Shown here: piece by piece, positions 26,114-34,496 of the stretch
How positions within the stretch are numbered: the first letter of the stretch is position 1
Layout of the letters: every line of letters starts with the position of its first letter
DNA from: Haloterrigena turkmenica DSM 5511
GTDB lineage: Archaea > Halobacteriota > Halobacteria > Halobacteriales > Natrialbaceae
Length of the DNA: 64,000 nt
Direction: 5' to 3'
Assembly: GCF_000025325.1 (NCBI RefSeq)
Contig: NC_013744.1
Location: 248,001-312,000, forward strand
Notes under the pieces: generated by a model
Databases searched by the model: none
The model's input: only the letters and a program-made list of their open reading frames with translations
What the model was told of the DNA's origin: nothing
Translations under genes and position numbers: made by a program

Positions 26114-26626
26114 TCAAGACTCCTCGAGCAGCGAGCGGGCCCGTTGTACGTAGCTGTTTGCGTCCCAACTGCGGGCGTCACTGATCTCGTCAAGGAGCAT
26201 CCGAGCATCGGCAGCTGACAGCTGCTCAGTTTGAACGAGGACCGAGAGCAGCGTCGGCGTCGTTACGAGACGAGTATCAGTGAGTGACGCGTGGATCAAG
26301 CCGAGTTGGTTGAACTCGTCACAGAGAAATAGTGTGGCATCGAGTTCATTCGCGAGGGTGACAGCAGCGTTCTCGCCGTCATCAAGCGGAAATTCGGCGT
26401 CGAGGTCGATTGACCGTGTCTCGAGCGTCTCAGTTCGCTCGAGCACGTCGGTTGCGGCACGACCGTGTGCGTCATCGTACGAGGCGATCTCCCGAAGTTC
26501 CTCGATGACCGCCGTTGGGACGACGACCTCGTATTGGGCCAGACAGATTGAGAGTGGATCGGGATCGCTGGCTGCAACGTTCCCAAGACTGACGAGGGCG
26601 GAGGAGTCTGCGACAAGCCGCGACAT
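26114..26626 (-). CDS. PIN-domain toxin, VapC-like
   Basis: 170 residues. PIN acidic residues are Asp7 in LVADSSALVSLG, Glu in AVIEELREI, Asp/Glu in PLDDGENAAV and Asp in FLCDEFN. It is expected to be a metal-dependent RNase inhibited by the antitoxin encoded directly upstream, whose stop codon adjoins its ATG. It is longer than classical VapC (about 130) and matches the frameshifted remnant at 1-436. A toxin role is inferred from the gene pair. Confidence 0.8.
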   Translation of the reverse strand: MSRLVADSSALVSLGNVAASDPDPLSICLAQYEVVVPTAVIEELREIASYDDAHGRAATDVLERTETLETRSIDLDAEFPLDDGENAAVTLANELDATLFLCDEFNQLGLIHASLTDTRLVTTPTLLSVLVQTEQLSAADARMLLDEISDARSWDANSYVQRARSLLEES

Positions 26627-26929
26627 CTATGCGTCAGCGACCTCGTCGATAAAGTCCTCGTCCAGCTGTTGTTTCAACACCCGGAGATTCGCCGCTTCTT
26701 CGGCACCGACGAGTGCTTTGAGTTGCTCGAAGGAAATCTCGTCGTCGTAGTAGGCGGCCGCGATCTCTTGGGTGAGAGCATCGTCGTGAGCGGCCTCCTG
26801 AAGGTATTCGCGAAGCGCAGTTACGAGGATGTCTGTCCGGTCCTCCCCGAGCACGTCCGCGAGAGCATCGGTGCGATCGATGAGCCGGTGCGGTGCTCGG
26901 AACTGGACGCGCTTCTTGTCGCCACTCAT
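26627..26929 (-). CDS. Ribbon-helix-helix antitoxin partner of PIN toxin
   Basis: 100 residues from MSGDKKRVQFRAP. The N-terminal strand RVQFRAP followed by LIDRTDALADVLGEDRTDIL fits a ribbon-helix-helix DNA-binding domain. The acidic C-terminal half would hold the toxin. It is immediately upstream of the PIN gene with no gap. Two 16-bp direct repeats before its start suggest autoregulation. I did not extend the start further upstream because that frame only mirrors the opposite-strand monooxygenase gene. Confidence 0.78.
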   Translation of the reverse strand: MSGDKKRVQFRAPHRLIDRTDALADVLGEDRTDILVTALREYLQEAAHDDALTQEIAAAYYDDEISFEQLKALVGAEEAANLRVLKQQLDEDFIDEVADA

Positions 26930-26931
26930 TA

Positions 26932-26984
26932 TGTGTACAATGTGAGCTAGACTACTTAGCCCTTGTCGTGTGTACAATGTGAGC
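26932..26984. promoter_or_regulatory. Direct repeat TGTGTACAATGTGAGC x2 upstream of antitoxin gene
   Basis: Identical 16-mers at 26932-26947 and 26969-26984, spaced 37 bases. The nearer copy begins 2 bases before the antitoxin start. Each contains the symmetric core TGTACA. Likely operator for antitoxin autoregulation. Confidence 0.6.
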
Positions 26985-27051
26985 CTCTCCAGGCTCGTGC
27001 CAATGGACTCCCGACGGGCGGCCCTCGACTGGGGGCCGACGCCAAACTCGG

Positions 27052-28293
27052 CTACGAGTGCTGTGGAAGTCCGTCCACCGATCCGGCATCTCTCGGACGA
27101 GGCCGCTGCTGCCGCGCCGTCGACGTCAGGTGGTCGACGACATACTTCGCATCCCTGCCGACGCCGGTGAACAGCCCCGACGTCATCGCATACAGGAAGA
27201 ATAGGCCGACGAAGTACAGCCCCGGCTCGTCCGGGACAACACCGCGCACGTGGACGGGCTCCTTGGGCTGTTCCTTTCCATCGAAAACCGGGAGGTCTAT
27301 CCACGAAAAGTCAGGGCGGAAGCCAGTGCACCAGATTACGTTCTCGACGTCGAGAACGTAATTGTCCCCGACGACGGGGCGACCGTCGCGGACGCCGGTC
27401 ATACGAGGCACCCGCTCGACGCTGGCCGCGGTTAGGTCACTCGGCTTCGTGCGCACTAGCGGACCGCCCTGTGAGAGCACCTTCGGGCGGATATGGCGCC
27501 CGATCGGCGTCCCCGTCGTGAATATCCGGTGGAAGAGCACGCGCATTACGAACGGGACCCCGAGGTGACGGCCGACCCACGAATCGATGTGAAACGGCAC
27601 GTGGCCGACGTCCCGGCCCGACAGCCACGTTTCGTGCTCGTCGGCGACAGCGAGGTCCCGGAGGGACCTCTGGCTCACGGCGCCGGAGGCACCGTGAACA
27701 GGGCGAGACGCGGAGCGTCTCGCTTGCAGCCGGCGCGAAGCGCCGGCAACGTCGAGGGCGATCTCGGCACCGGAGTTGCCCGCCCCGACGACGAGCACGT
27801 CCCCGTCCTGGAGCTGAGTGGAATTGCGGTAGTCGCTCGTGTGCAACTGGACGATGTCGTCGGAAAGTTCCGCCGCGAAATCCGGGACCGTCGGGACCTG
27901 ATAGCTCGCCATCGCTACCACGACGTTGTCCGCCTCAATCCGTCGGTCGCCCGCGGTGACGAGGAAGCCATCGCCGCTCCGTTCCAACCTGTCCACGCGG
28001 ACACCGAGTTCGACGGGTAGGTCGAACCGCTGGGCGTAGGTCTCCAGGTAGTCGGCCACCTCGTCCTTCGTGGGGAAGGCGTACGGTGAGCCCGGATAGT
28101 CCATCCCCGGTAGGCTCGAGTAACGGGCGGGCGTGAACACCCGGAGGGAGTCCCAGCGGGCCCGCCACGCGTCGCCGACGCGGTCGCTCGCGTCGAGGAT
28201 GACGAAGTCCCGGTCGTGCTGCTGCAAGTAGTATCCGGTCGCCAGTCCGGCCTGGCCGCCGCCGATGACGACGGTGTTGTGTCGTTCGGTCAT
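27052..28293 (-). CDS. Flavin-containing monooxygenase-type oxidoreductase
   Basis: 413 residues. FAD-binding GGGQAGLATGYYL (11-23), NADPH-binding VVGAGNSGAEIAL (about 167-179) and the late WCTGFRPD motif place it in the CzcO/YUCCA-like flavin monooxygenase group. It would use NADPH and O2 to oxygenate a small substrate. Unusual: after DVAGAS there are about 30 Arg- and Ser-rich residues (RRLQARRSASRPVHGASGAV...) before the normal HETWLSGRDVGHVPF block. The DNA there is a string of short palindromes, yet the frame stays open. Function after this insertion is uncertain. Confidence 0.82.
   Translation of the reverse strand: MTERHNTVVIGGGQAGLATGYYLQQHDRDFVILDASDRVGDAWRARWDSLRVFTPARYSSLPGMDYPGSPYAFPTKDEVADYLETYAQRFDLPVELGVRVDRLERSGDGFLVTAGDRRIEADNVVVAMASYQVPTVPDFAAELSDDIVQLHTSDYRNSTQLQDGDVLVVGAGNSGAEIALDVAGASRRLQARRSASRPVHGASGAVSQRSLRDLAVADEHETWLSGRDVGHVPFHIDSWVGRHLGVPFVMRVLFHRIFTTGTPIGRHIRPKVLSQGGPLVRTKPSDLTAASVERVPRMTGVRDGRPVVGDNYVLDVENVIWCTGFRPDFSWIDLPVFDGKEQPKEPVHVRGVVPDEPGLYFVGLFFLYAMTSGLFTGVGRDAKYVVDHLTSTARQQRPRPRDAGSVDGLPQHS
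27652..27747. repeat. Cluster of short perfect palindromes inside the monooxygenase gene
   Basis: GAGGTCCC-gga-GGGACCTC (27652-27670), GCGAGACGC-gga-GCGTCTCGC (27703-27723) and GCCGGCGC-gaa-GCGCCGGC (27729-27747), with a weaker CACGG...CCGTG between the first two. All three strong ones have 8-9 bp stems and a three-base purine loop. They code for a stretch that appears to be extra to the protein family. Confidence 0.75.
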
Positions 28294-28452
28294 GTGTTCG
28301 TTCCTCGATAAGCGTACGCGCCGGAGGGAGATGATGATGCCGCGTGCAGGATTTCACGCCCTGAAATCCTAGGCAAGCCGGGTGCCTGCTACGTGAGAGG
28401 CTCTCGACTGACTGGTTTGCCAGTCCGATGGTGGTGGTCGTCGCCAGCGGTG

Positions 28453-28956
28453 TTAGGACGGCGCGAGGGATTCGAAGCCGGCGGGGTCTACCGGGGTCGC
28501 CTCTGCGCGCACCTGCTCGAAAACCGAGATGGCCTAATCACGGGCCTCCGGGGCGTCGGTGTCGATGACCGCCACGAGCGTCCCAGTCCCAACGTCGTGG
28601 CAACAGATACCGGCCCGTTCGTCCACGATGCCGAGGCCGCAGCGGTCGCCATCGGGGAGGTGGTTGTGGACGAGGACGGTCGCGTTCTCGCAGGAGGTGA
28701 CCTCCATGGTTCGGTCCGGGTTCCAGACGAACATCCCCTCCAGGACCTCGGGCGTGAACACGTACTCGAACGTCATTCCCTCGAGGACCGCACCGCAGGT
28801 CGTCTCGAGGTTGCTCGACTTGTAAACAATGTTGTCGAACCCGCGCAACGACGAGGTCGACGCGATGAGTTGACTGAGACGCTCGACGGGCTCGTAAGGG
28901 TAACCTGGTCCGGGGTAGGAGACCACCGCGTCGGCGAAGAGGTCGACGGAGAAGCC
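28453..28956 (-). pseudogene. FilR1-type regulator, C-terminal half, fused to FAD oxidase remnant
   Basis: From EGFSVDLFADAVVSYPGP onward this is the sensor half of a FilR1-type regulator, closely similar to 6646-7470 (EPVERLSQLI, RGFDNIVYKS, RCGLGIVDERAGICC). It is joined in frame to the FAD-oxidase remnant upstream at about 28956. A TAG at 28534-28536 replaces the expected Trp (TDAPEARD stop AISVFEQVRAEA), and the old frame continues to a TAA at 28453. The winged-helix half is missing. Confidence 0.82.
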
Positions 28957-29888
28957 CTCTCGTACCCACTCGATACATTCGTCGTCTTTCGACGGGGCTT
29001 CCCAGTGTGCACCGACGGTCACGATAAACTCGGTCTCCCGATGCGGATACGCGGTCGCGTCCGACGGAACGTCGTTGACCGCGCCTCCGACTTGGCGGAT
29101 GAGAACTTCTGACTGCGGGGTAGGGGCCTGTTCGCTGTACTCGACGATAGTGTCGATAGCCTCGTCGGTGAGCTCCGTGAAATTATGCGCCTTCCAGTAG
29201 TTCCGTTCGCCCTCACCGTACAGGTCGTCTAAGCGACTCTGGGCCTCCGTATAGTTGGTCGGCGCGACAGCGTCGGCGATGGGGTCACCGTACTCGCAGA
29301 GCGGTTCGAGCACGTTCTCGCCCTCTTCAGGGTCGCCAGCGTAGAACTGCACGACCAGGAGGACCAACGTTCCGTGCACGTCCTCCGGAAGAAACGGGAG
29401 CGGCGGCGCCGCCACGCTGTCCACCCAGACACAACACTCTCGCGGCGCGTCGTGTGCGAACTCACGGTAGTGCATGAGGACGTCGGGTGCGTCCTCGTAC
29501 GGGTAGACAGCCGGCCCGAAGAGCACCTCCGACCCGACCTCATGTAGGTCAAACACGAACGAGGTGACGATCCCAAAATTCCCACTTCCGCCGCGAATAG
29601 CCCAGAAGAGGTCCTCGTGTTCATCTTCACTCGCGGTTACTACCCCCCGTCCGCGGTGACGACGTCGACCGATCGCAGATTGTCGATTGCGAGGCCGTAT
29701 TTCCGGCTGAGCCAGCCGATCCCGCCTCCCAGCGTGAGGCCGGCGACACCAGTCGTTGAGACGACACCACCGGGCGTGGCGAGCCCGAACGGCTGCGTCT
29801 CGTGATCGAGGTCACCCAGCGTGGCGCCCGCTCCGACGCGTACTGTCTGTTCTGTCGGGTCGACTCGGACGTCGTCCATCTCGTCGAT
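28957..29888 (-). pseudogene. FAD-linked oxidase (berberine-bridge type) remnant
   Basis: The first frame reads [20 protein letters not shown], then [20 protein letters not shown] and [10 protein letters not shown] to about 29640. The second frame continues TASEDEHEDLFWAIRGGSGN and so on to DDECIEWVRE. The shift lies in a run of six G where one more base would restore the frame. It is a relative of the intact oxidase at 31086-32894. The FAD-binding N-terminus with RGGGHN is missing, and so is the C-terminal BBE segment, where the regulator half is attached. Confidence 0.82.
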
Positions 29889-29960
29889 CTAGGCTAAGAA
29901 CCTAGCTAGATATTAACAAGCGAGAGAGTAGTGCGAGGGAAACGAAGTCGATCCGCTGCA

Positions 29961-30047
29961 AGATACGCGCTGTGTATTCAGCAGACACTGGACGAACTAC
30001 CGCACCGTTGTCTAGGGGTACGTGCGAGATACAGAGGGTGTATGCAG
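29961..30047. repeat. Repeat-A-type ends
   Basis: AGATACGCGCTGTGTATTCAGC (29961-29982) and gagatacagagggtgtatgc (30026-30045, other direction) face each other about 45 bases apart. They lie downstream of the regulator gene at 30138-30977. Confidence 0.5.
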
Positions 30048-30137
30048 AAACGGAGATCAATTTCTAAAGAATCTCTTGACTGGCCGAAAGCGTGAGAGAG
30101 AGCACGTCGTTCGACCAAGCTGAGTACGTACCTCGGT

Positions 30138-30977
30138 TCACATCGTAAGCTCCAGCCCTCCCCGCTCCATGGCCTCATGGAACTCCTGATGTGTAAACTC
30201 CTCCATCAGGACTGCTTCGGATTCATACACCTCATAGACGGCCTCGGCCCATTCTCGCACTTCCTGTGAACCCGTATCTACGAATACGCGAAGCTGCCTG
30301 GCGTCCGGTTCACAGACGCCGATCCCGACGCGATCGTCAAACACAGCGAGGCCAAACGGGAGACAGTCGTGCAGCTGGATCGTGAGATAGCCGCTCATGC
30401 ACGCTTCCATGCACTTCTCCGGATACTCGTCGAGGGCGTTCTTGGCGGCTTCGGGCAGGACAAGATCCTCCGTTTTCATTCCACTGACGATGCGGTCCTT
30501 GATTTCCTCCATATAGAGCGGGGCGATCCCGTCTACGTCGAACCCATAGAGCGTCTCCGTCTCTTGCATTAGGGTGACGAATCGTGCCACTGGGCTGTAG
30601 GGATCACCACGTTCGGCGCTCGTCACGGTCGCGTCAGCGAACGCCTCAGCGTCGATCTCAACTGGTGCATCCTTCACCGCATCCAAGACGGGTGCGAGCC
30701 GGAGTGCCGACCCGGCGTCTCGTTTGAACGTGGTGAGCGCGTCCGTGAGGAGTCGCCCCGCATCGGTAAGCTGGAAACGACCATCAACTCGCTCGATAAC
30801 GCCAAACTCGTCGAGTGTGCGTGTATGCCGGTGGCAGGTGGCCCTCGAGACACCCAGCCGATCTTGGAGCTCGCCTCGGTCGAGTGCCTCCTGCTGGAGT
30901 TCCTCAAGCAGCGCCGAGCGTCGGAGCATGTCGATCAGCCGGTCGGTTTCCTTGGACTCGGCCGTCATCATACCCAT
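30138..30977 (-). CDS. Winged-helix regulator, FilR1-type family
   Basis: 279 residues; the Met in MTAESKETDRLIDML three residues in is an equally good start. The N-terminal winged helix has GELQDRLGVSRATCHRHTRTL, then FGVIERVDGRFQLTDAGRLL. The sensor half matches the family: DAEAFADATVTSAERGDPYSP, RFVTLMQETETLYGFD, QLHDCLPFGLAVFDDRVGIG. It is divergent from the SnoaL-FAD oxidase fusion, with 108 bases between them containing a CTCA/TGAG inverted repeat, so it probably regulates that gene and itself. Confidence 0.85.
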   Translation of the reverse strand: MGMMTAESKETDRLIDMLRRSALLEELQQEALDRGELQDRLGVSRATCHRHTRTLDEFGVIERVDGRFQLTDAGRLLTDALTTFKRDAGSALRLAPVLDAVKDAPVEIDAEAFADATVTSAERGDPYSPVARFVTLMQETETLYGFDVDGIAPLYMEEIKDRIVSGMKTEDLVLPEAAKNALDEYPEKCMEACMSGYLTIQLHDCLPFGLAVFDDRVGIGVCEPDARQLRVFVDTGSQEVREWAEAVYEVYESEAVLMEEFTHQEFHEAMERGGLELTM

Positions 30978-31004
30978 GAATTCACCGTCCGCTACAATAG
31001 GTCT

Positions 31005-31021
31005 GTCTCAGGAGGTGAGAC
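31005..31021. promoter_or_regulatory. Inverted repeat GTCTCA-ggagg-TGAGAC between divergent genes
   Basis: 6-bp arms, 5-base spacer, between the regulator and oxidase starts and about 30 bases upstream of the oxidase TATA-like box (gattacatatatt). Candidate operator of the FilR1-type regulator. Compare the site at 6450-6466. Confidence 0.5.
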
Positions 31022-31085
31022 GGTCTCAGCTTGGCCGAAAATATCACTAGTTGATTACATATATTCCTCAATCGTAGCCTCAATC

Positions 31086-32894
31086 ATGTCTCACCGAGAC
31101 ACGGCCACCCCGGTCGACCAGGAAACGCTCGGCTGCACTCTCATTGATGCGGCCTGGAACGAGAGCGACCGTGACCGAATTGCCGACCTGTATGCCGACG
31201 ACAGCGTCATCAACGACTCGTCGGAGCCCACCGCTGGAACCGGCCCTGACGCGTACGAACGGTACGTCACACGCCACACGGACGCCGCCGCTGAACTGGA
31301 ACTGACAATAGACGACACCACCGTCGCAAACGGAACGGTAGCGATTCAGGTGTCCGGGAACGCCACCCCAGAGGGTTACTTCCTGGGCCATGATCCAGAC
31401 CGAGAGGACGGAGCGGTCACGTTCTCGGGCCTCGAAGTCCTCAGCGTTGAGGACGGGTCTATCGTGGAGTGGTCAGGAACGCTCCTCTCCGACGCCACCG
31501 TGGACGCGTTCGTCGAAGAGTTTCACGGGGCCGTGATTCGTCCGGGCGACGGCGAGTACGACGAGACACGCGCCGTCTGGAACCGAGTGATCGACAAGTA
31601 TCCGGCCCTTATCGCCCGGTGTACCGGCGTGGCGGACGTCATCGATGCCGTTGACTTCGCCCGAGAGAACGATCTGCTGGTTGCCGTCCGCGGCGGTGGC
31701 CACAACGTTGCCGGGACAGCTGTCTGTGATGGCGGGTTGGTGATAGACCTTTCCCGGATGAAGGGCGTTCACGTTGACCTCGACGCCGGGGCCGTTCGAG
31801 CCGAAGGGGGCGTAACGTGGGGCGAACTCGACAGGGAGACGCAGGTCTTCGGGCTAGCGACGCCCGGTGGGGTCGTGTCGATAACCGGCATTGCGGGGTT
31901 GACCCTCAACGGCGGGATGGGGTGGCTTCGCCGGAAGTACGGGCTATCCATCGACAACCTCGTCTCAGTGGACATCGTGACCGCCGACGGCGAGTTCCTC
32001 ACCGCGAGCGAGACCCAGAATCCCGAGCTGTTCTGGGGAATTCGTGGTGGGGGTGGCAACTTCGGGGTCGTCACCAGTTTTGAGTATCGACTCCATCCAG
32101 TCGGTCCCGAAGTGATGTTCGCTGCGACGATGTACCCGCTCGGGACGGCCCATGAGGTACTGGTTTCGTGGCGTGACTTCATGGCGGACGCCCCGGAGGA
32201 GGTTTCCTCAGAGGCGATCTTCTGGTCTGTTCCTGCTGTTCCCGATTTCCCCGACGAGACGCACGGTGAGCCCATCGTCACCGTCGCCGCTATGCACTGC
32301 GGCCCCGTCAAAGAGGGACGGCGCGTGCTCCAGCCGCTGCGCGAACTCGCTGAGCCACTTCTGGATCTGAGTGTCGCCGCGCCGTACACGCAGGTCCAGA
32401 CGATGTTCGATCCGTTCTTTCCCGAGGGCGAACTGTGTCACTACTGGAAGTCGATTAATCTTGACCGGCTCGATGATGAGATCATCGATGCTGTCGTCAC
32501 GGTCGCCAAGGATCGTCCTGACCCACGAATCCTCATTCCGATCTGGCATCAGGGCGGGGAAATGGATCGAGTGGGCGCAACCGAGACTGCCTACGGGGAC
32601 CGGAGTACGAAGTATATGCTGAGTCTGGATTCGACGTGGGAAGACCCTTCGGACACCGAGAAAATCGTCGCGTGGACGCGCGAACACTGGGCAGACATGC
32701 ATCGCTTCTCTGACGGCAGTCTGTACTTGAACTTCCCCGGCTTCGGTGAGGAAGGCGAAGAATTAGTGCGGTCGGCGGCCGGCCGAGAGAACTTCGACCG
32801 GCTAGTCACGCTGAAAGAAGAGTACGATGCCCGGAACCTGTTCCGGCTTAATCAGAACATTACGCCGGCGGCATCACCGTCTGGGGAGAAGTGA
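31086..32894 (+). CDS. SnoaL-like domain fused to FAD-linked (berberine-bridge type) oxidase
   Basis: 602 residues from MSHRDTATPVDQ. Residues about 10-135 form a SnoaL-like/NTF2 fold (DAAWNESDRDRIADLYADD, then VTFSGLEVLSVEDGSIVEW). After a linker comes a PCMH-type FAD domain: RGGGHNVAG with His206, the site of covalent 8-alpha FAD attachment in the family, and [20 protein letters not shown], where the Cys for a second covalent link is absent. The end YDARNLFRLNQNI is the BBE motif. It oxidises a small organic substrate with O2; identity unknown. The TATA-like box 25-35 bases upstream supports this start. Confidence 0.88.
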   Translation: MSHRDTATPVDQETLGCTLIDAAWNESDRDRIADLYADDSVINDSSEPTAGTGPDAYERYVTRHTDAAAELELTIDDTTVANGTVAIQVSGNATPEGYFLGHDPDREDGAVTFSGLEVLSVEDGSIVEWSGTLLSDATVDAFVEEFHGAVIRPGDGEYDETRAVWNRVIDKYPALIARCTGVADVIDAVDFARENDLLVAVRGGGHNVAGTAVCDGGLVIDLSRMKGVHVDLDAGAVRAEGGVTWGELDRETQVFGLATPGGVVSITGIAGLTLNGGMGWLRRKYGLSIDNLVSVDIVTADGEFLTASETQNPELFWGIRGGGGNFGVVTSFEYRLHPVGPEVMFAATMYPLGTAHEVLVSWRDFMADAPEEVSSEAIFWSVPAVPDFPDETHGEPIVTVAAMHCGPVKEGRRVLQPLRELAEPLLDLSVAAPYTQVQTMFDPFFPEGELCHYWKSINLDRLDDEIIDAVVTVAKDRPDPRILIPIWHQGGEMDRVGATETAYGDRSTKYMLSLDSTWEDPSDTEKIVAWTREHWADMHRFSDGSLYLNFPGFGEEGEELVRSAAGRENFDRLVTLKEEYDARNLFRLNQNITPAASPSGEK

Positions 32895-32908
32895 ATGAAA
32901 TTCGCAGT

Positions 32909-33955
32909 TTATGTGCCTGACGGAGTCTGGGATGGTGCGTTCGGCAGGAGCCATCCCGGAACAACTCGCGTCAGGACGACCATCCCGGTCAGTTCGATGA
33001 GCGTCTGCGTCACGACGACCGCTGGCGCGAGCGCATACCCTGACGGCAACGCCAGCGCCAGCGGCAGAATAACTAGTGAGTTTCGCGTCACGGATGTAAA
33101 CACGAGAGCACGACTCTCACCGACATCCATCCCGAGAAGTCCGGCAGCAAGTCGACTGAGCAGGGGCATGATGACGAGGAACACTACGTACACCGGAACG
33201 ACAGCCGCGATTTGACCGATCGAATTCTGGACACGTGGCAGTTGGGAGGCGATGACGACGAACAGCGTCACACCCATCATCGGCACCGGCAACCATCTCA
33301 TTACGTCCTGGCACTCTTCGACACGTTTCGACCGATCTGCCCAGAGTTCGGTCGCCCAGGCGAGCGCTAACGGCAGCGCAATGATCACGACGAACGCCTC
33401 GATGAACGGTCCAGCCTCGATGAACTCAGCCACCTGCTGGCCCATGAACAGCCAGAGGTACACGGGGAGCAACAGCAATTGCACGAGCATCAGCGCCGGC
33501 GTCGCGGCAGTGATCTGCTCGGCGTCACCACCTGCCAGATCCGTGAACGTGATGACGTAGTCGATACACGGCGTCAACAATACCATGAACACCCCAACGA
33601 GCAGCACCGGCTCCTGCGGCAGGAACCGCGTGAGACCGAATACAACCACTGGGACGACCACGAAGTTCATTCCGAAAGCAGCTATCATGAACCGCCCATT
33701 CCGGAACGCTCGTCTGATCCGGACGAACGGTATCTCCAGAAAGGTTACGTACAACAACACCGCCAGGATGGGATTGATAAGCAGTTCCAAGAGTGAGCCT
33801 GCACTCGGTTGCCCGAGGCCGACCCCGATTGCAAGGAGGACGGCGACGGCGTATAATCCGACTTGGTTGTGTTGAATCCACTGTTTCGAGAGTCGTATCA
33901 TAGAGAAGTCACTGGCAGCGTTGAATTGTGATTCTGAGGAGGGTTGGTAACCCAA
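32909..33955 (-). CDS. Bile acid:sodium symporter/ACR3-like arsenic-resistance family membrane protein
   Basis: 348 residues with about ten hydrophobic segments. VLLTPCIDYVITFTDLAGGD in the fourth helix carries the conserved Cys position used by ACR3-type arsenite exporters, and TSVTRNSLVILPLALALP is the second signature. It probably exports an oxyanion or transports an organic anion. A Met 18 residues later (MIRLSKQW) is a plausible alternative start, since the first residues are polar and not membrane-like. It converges with the FAD oxidase gene. Redox and HxlR genes follow upstream. Confidence 0.8.
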   Translation of the reverse strand: MGYQPSSESQFNAASDFSMIRLSKQWIQHNQVGLYAVAVLLAIGVGLGQPSAGSLLELLINPILAVLLYVTFLEIPFVRIRRAFRNGRFMIAAFGMNFVVVPVVVFGLTRFLPQEPVLLVGVFMVLLTPCIDYVITFTDLAGGDAEQITAATPALMLVQLLLLPVYLWLFMGQQVAEFIEAGPFIEAFVVIIALPLALAWATELWADRSKRVEECQDVMRWLPVPMMGVTLFVVIASQLPRVQNSIGQIAAVVPVYVVFLVIMPLLSRLAAGLLGMDVGESRALVFTSVTRNSLVILPLALALPSGYALAPAVVVTQTLIELTGMVVLTRVVPGWLLPNAPSQTPSGT

Positions 33956-34021
33956 AAATCACCAAGGCGGGTGCGGCAATGTATCGAACGAATCGCTGAC
34001 CGTTGGTGTTGGTGTGAATCA

Positions 34022-34174
34022 TCAGCTATTGCTGGGGACGGCCATGCTGTCGTTTCGCGTCTTGCCTGCGGTGGTTCGCGGGTTATGGATGACGTACGAG
34101 ACACCAAGCTCGGTCAACGCTTTGCGAACTTTCTTCGAATACCGACAACTCTCCGCCTGATAGAGTTCGAGCAT
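34022..34174 (-). pseudogene. Glutaredoxin/GST-N-like protein, truncated
   Basis: MLELYQAESCRYSKKVRKAL, then ELGVSYVIHNPRTT and a short unrelated tail ending at 34022 (50 aa). The beginning is the thioredoxin-fold N-terminus of haloarchaeal glutaredoxin-like proteins, but with SCRYS in place of a CxxC or CPYS site, and the second half of the fold is missing. It starts 15 bases after the SelT/W-like gene, so it was once part of that operon. Confidence 0.55.
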
Positions 34175-34189
34175 GGAATTTAAAGAGGG

Positions 34190-34438
34190 TTAGGCCTCTG
34201 ATAGAAGCCTATCATTGATTGCGTCCACGATGAGCTCCAAGTCGAGGTCAGCACCGTGAACCCCCTTCTCCCAGATGGTCTCGCCGTCGGCGGTCACAAT
34301 GAATACCCCTCCATGGCCGGGGATCAGGGTGACGCTGTCCAGCTCTTGTCCAAATTCGTTCAGGAGTCGGGTCTGCGTTTCAATTGCGGGGTTAAGCAGT
34401 CCACAGGGTACGCAGTACTTGATTTCAACTGAGGTCAT
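34190..34438 (-). CDS. SelT/SelW/SelH (Rdx) family redox protein
   Basis: 82 residues. Beta strand VEIKYCVPCGLLN with the CxxC redox site at Cys9 and Cys12, PGHGGVFIVTADGETIWEKG in the middle, and a closing helix DLELIVDAINDRL. This is the Rdx thioredoxin-like fold, with Cys in place of the selenocysteine of animal members. The partner is unknown, probably thiol-disulfide exchange. A 7-bp inverted repeat lies upstream of its TATA-like box. Confidence 0.85.
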   Translation of the reverse strand: MTSVEIKYCVPCGLLNPAIETQTRLLNEFGQELDSVTLIPGHGGVFIVTADGETIWEKGVHGADLDLELIVDAINDRLLSEA

Positions 34439-34496
34439 GCCTATGCTCTTCTCAGGGAGGAATCACCGTAAAGTTAAGACAAGGGTGTTCTGACCA

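Noticed and set aside
26930-27304. N-terminal extension of the antitoxin reading frame (MDRPPGFRWKG...)
   Set aside because: It overlaps the end of the monooxygenase gene out of frame and lies upstream of the operator repeats; the ATG at 26929 is better placed.
28534-28536. TAG in place of Trp as a possible recoded amino acid (pyrrolysine)
   Set aside because: The gene is already a chimera with an upstream frameshift and no pyrrolysine genes are visible; simple decay explains it.
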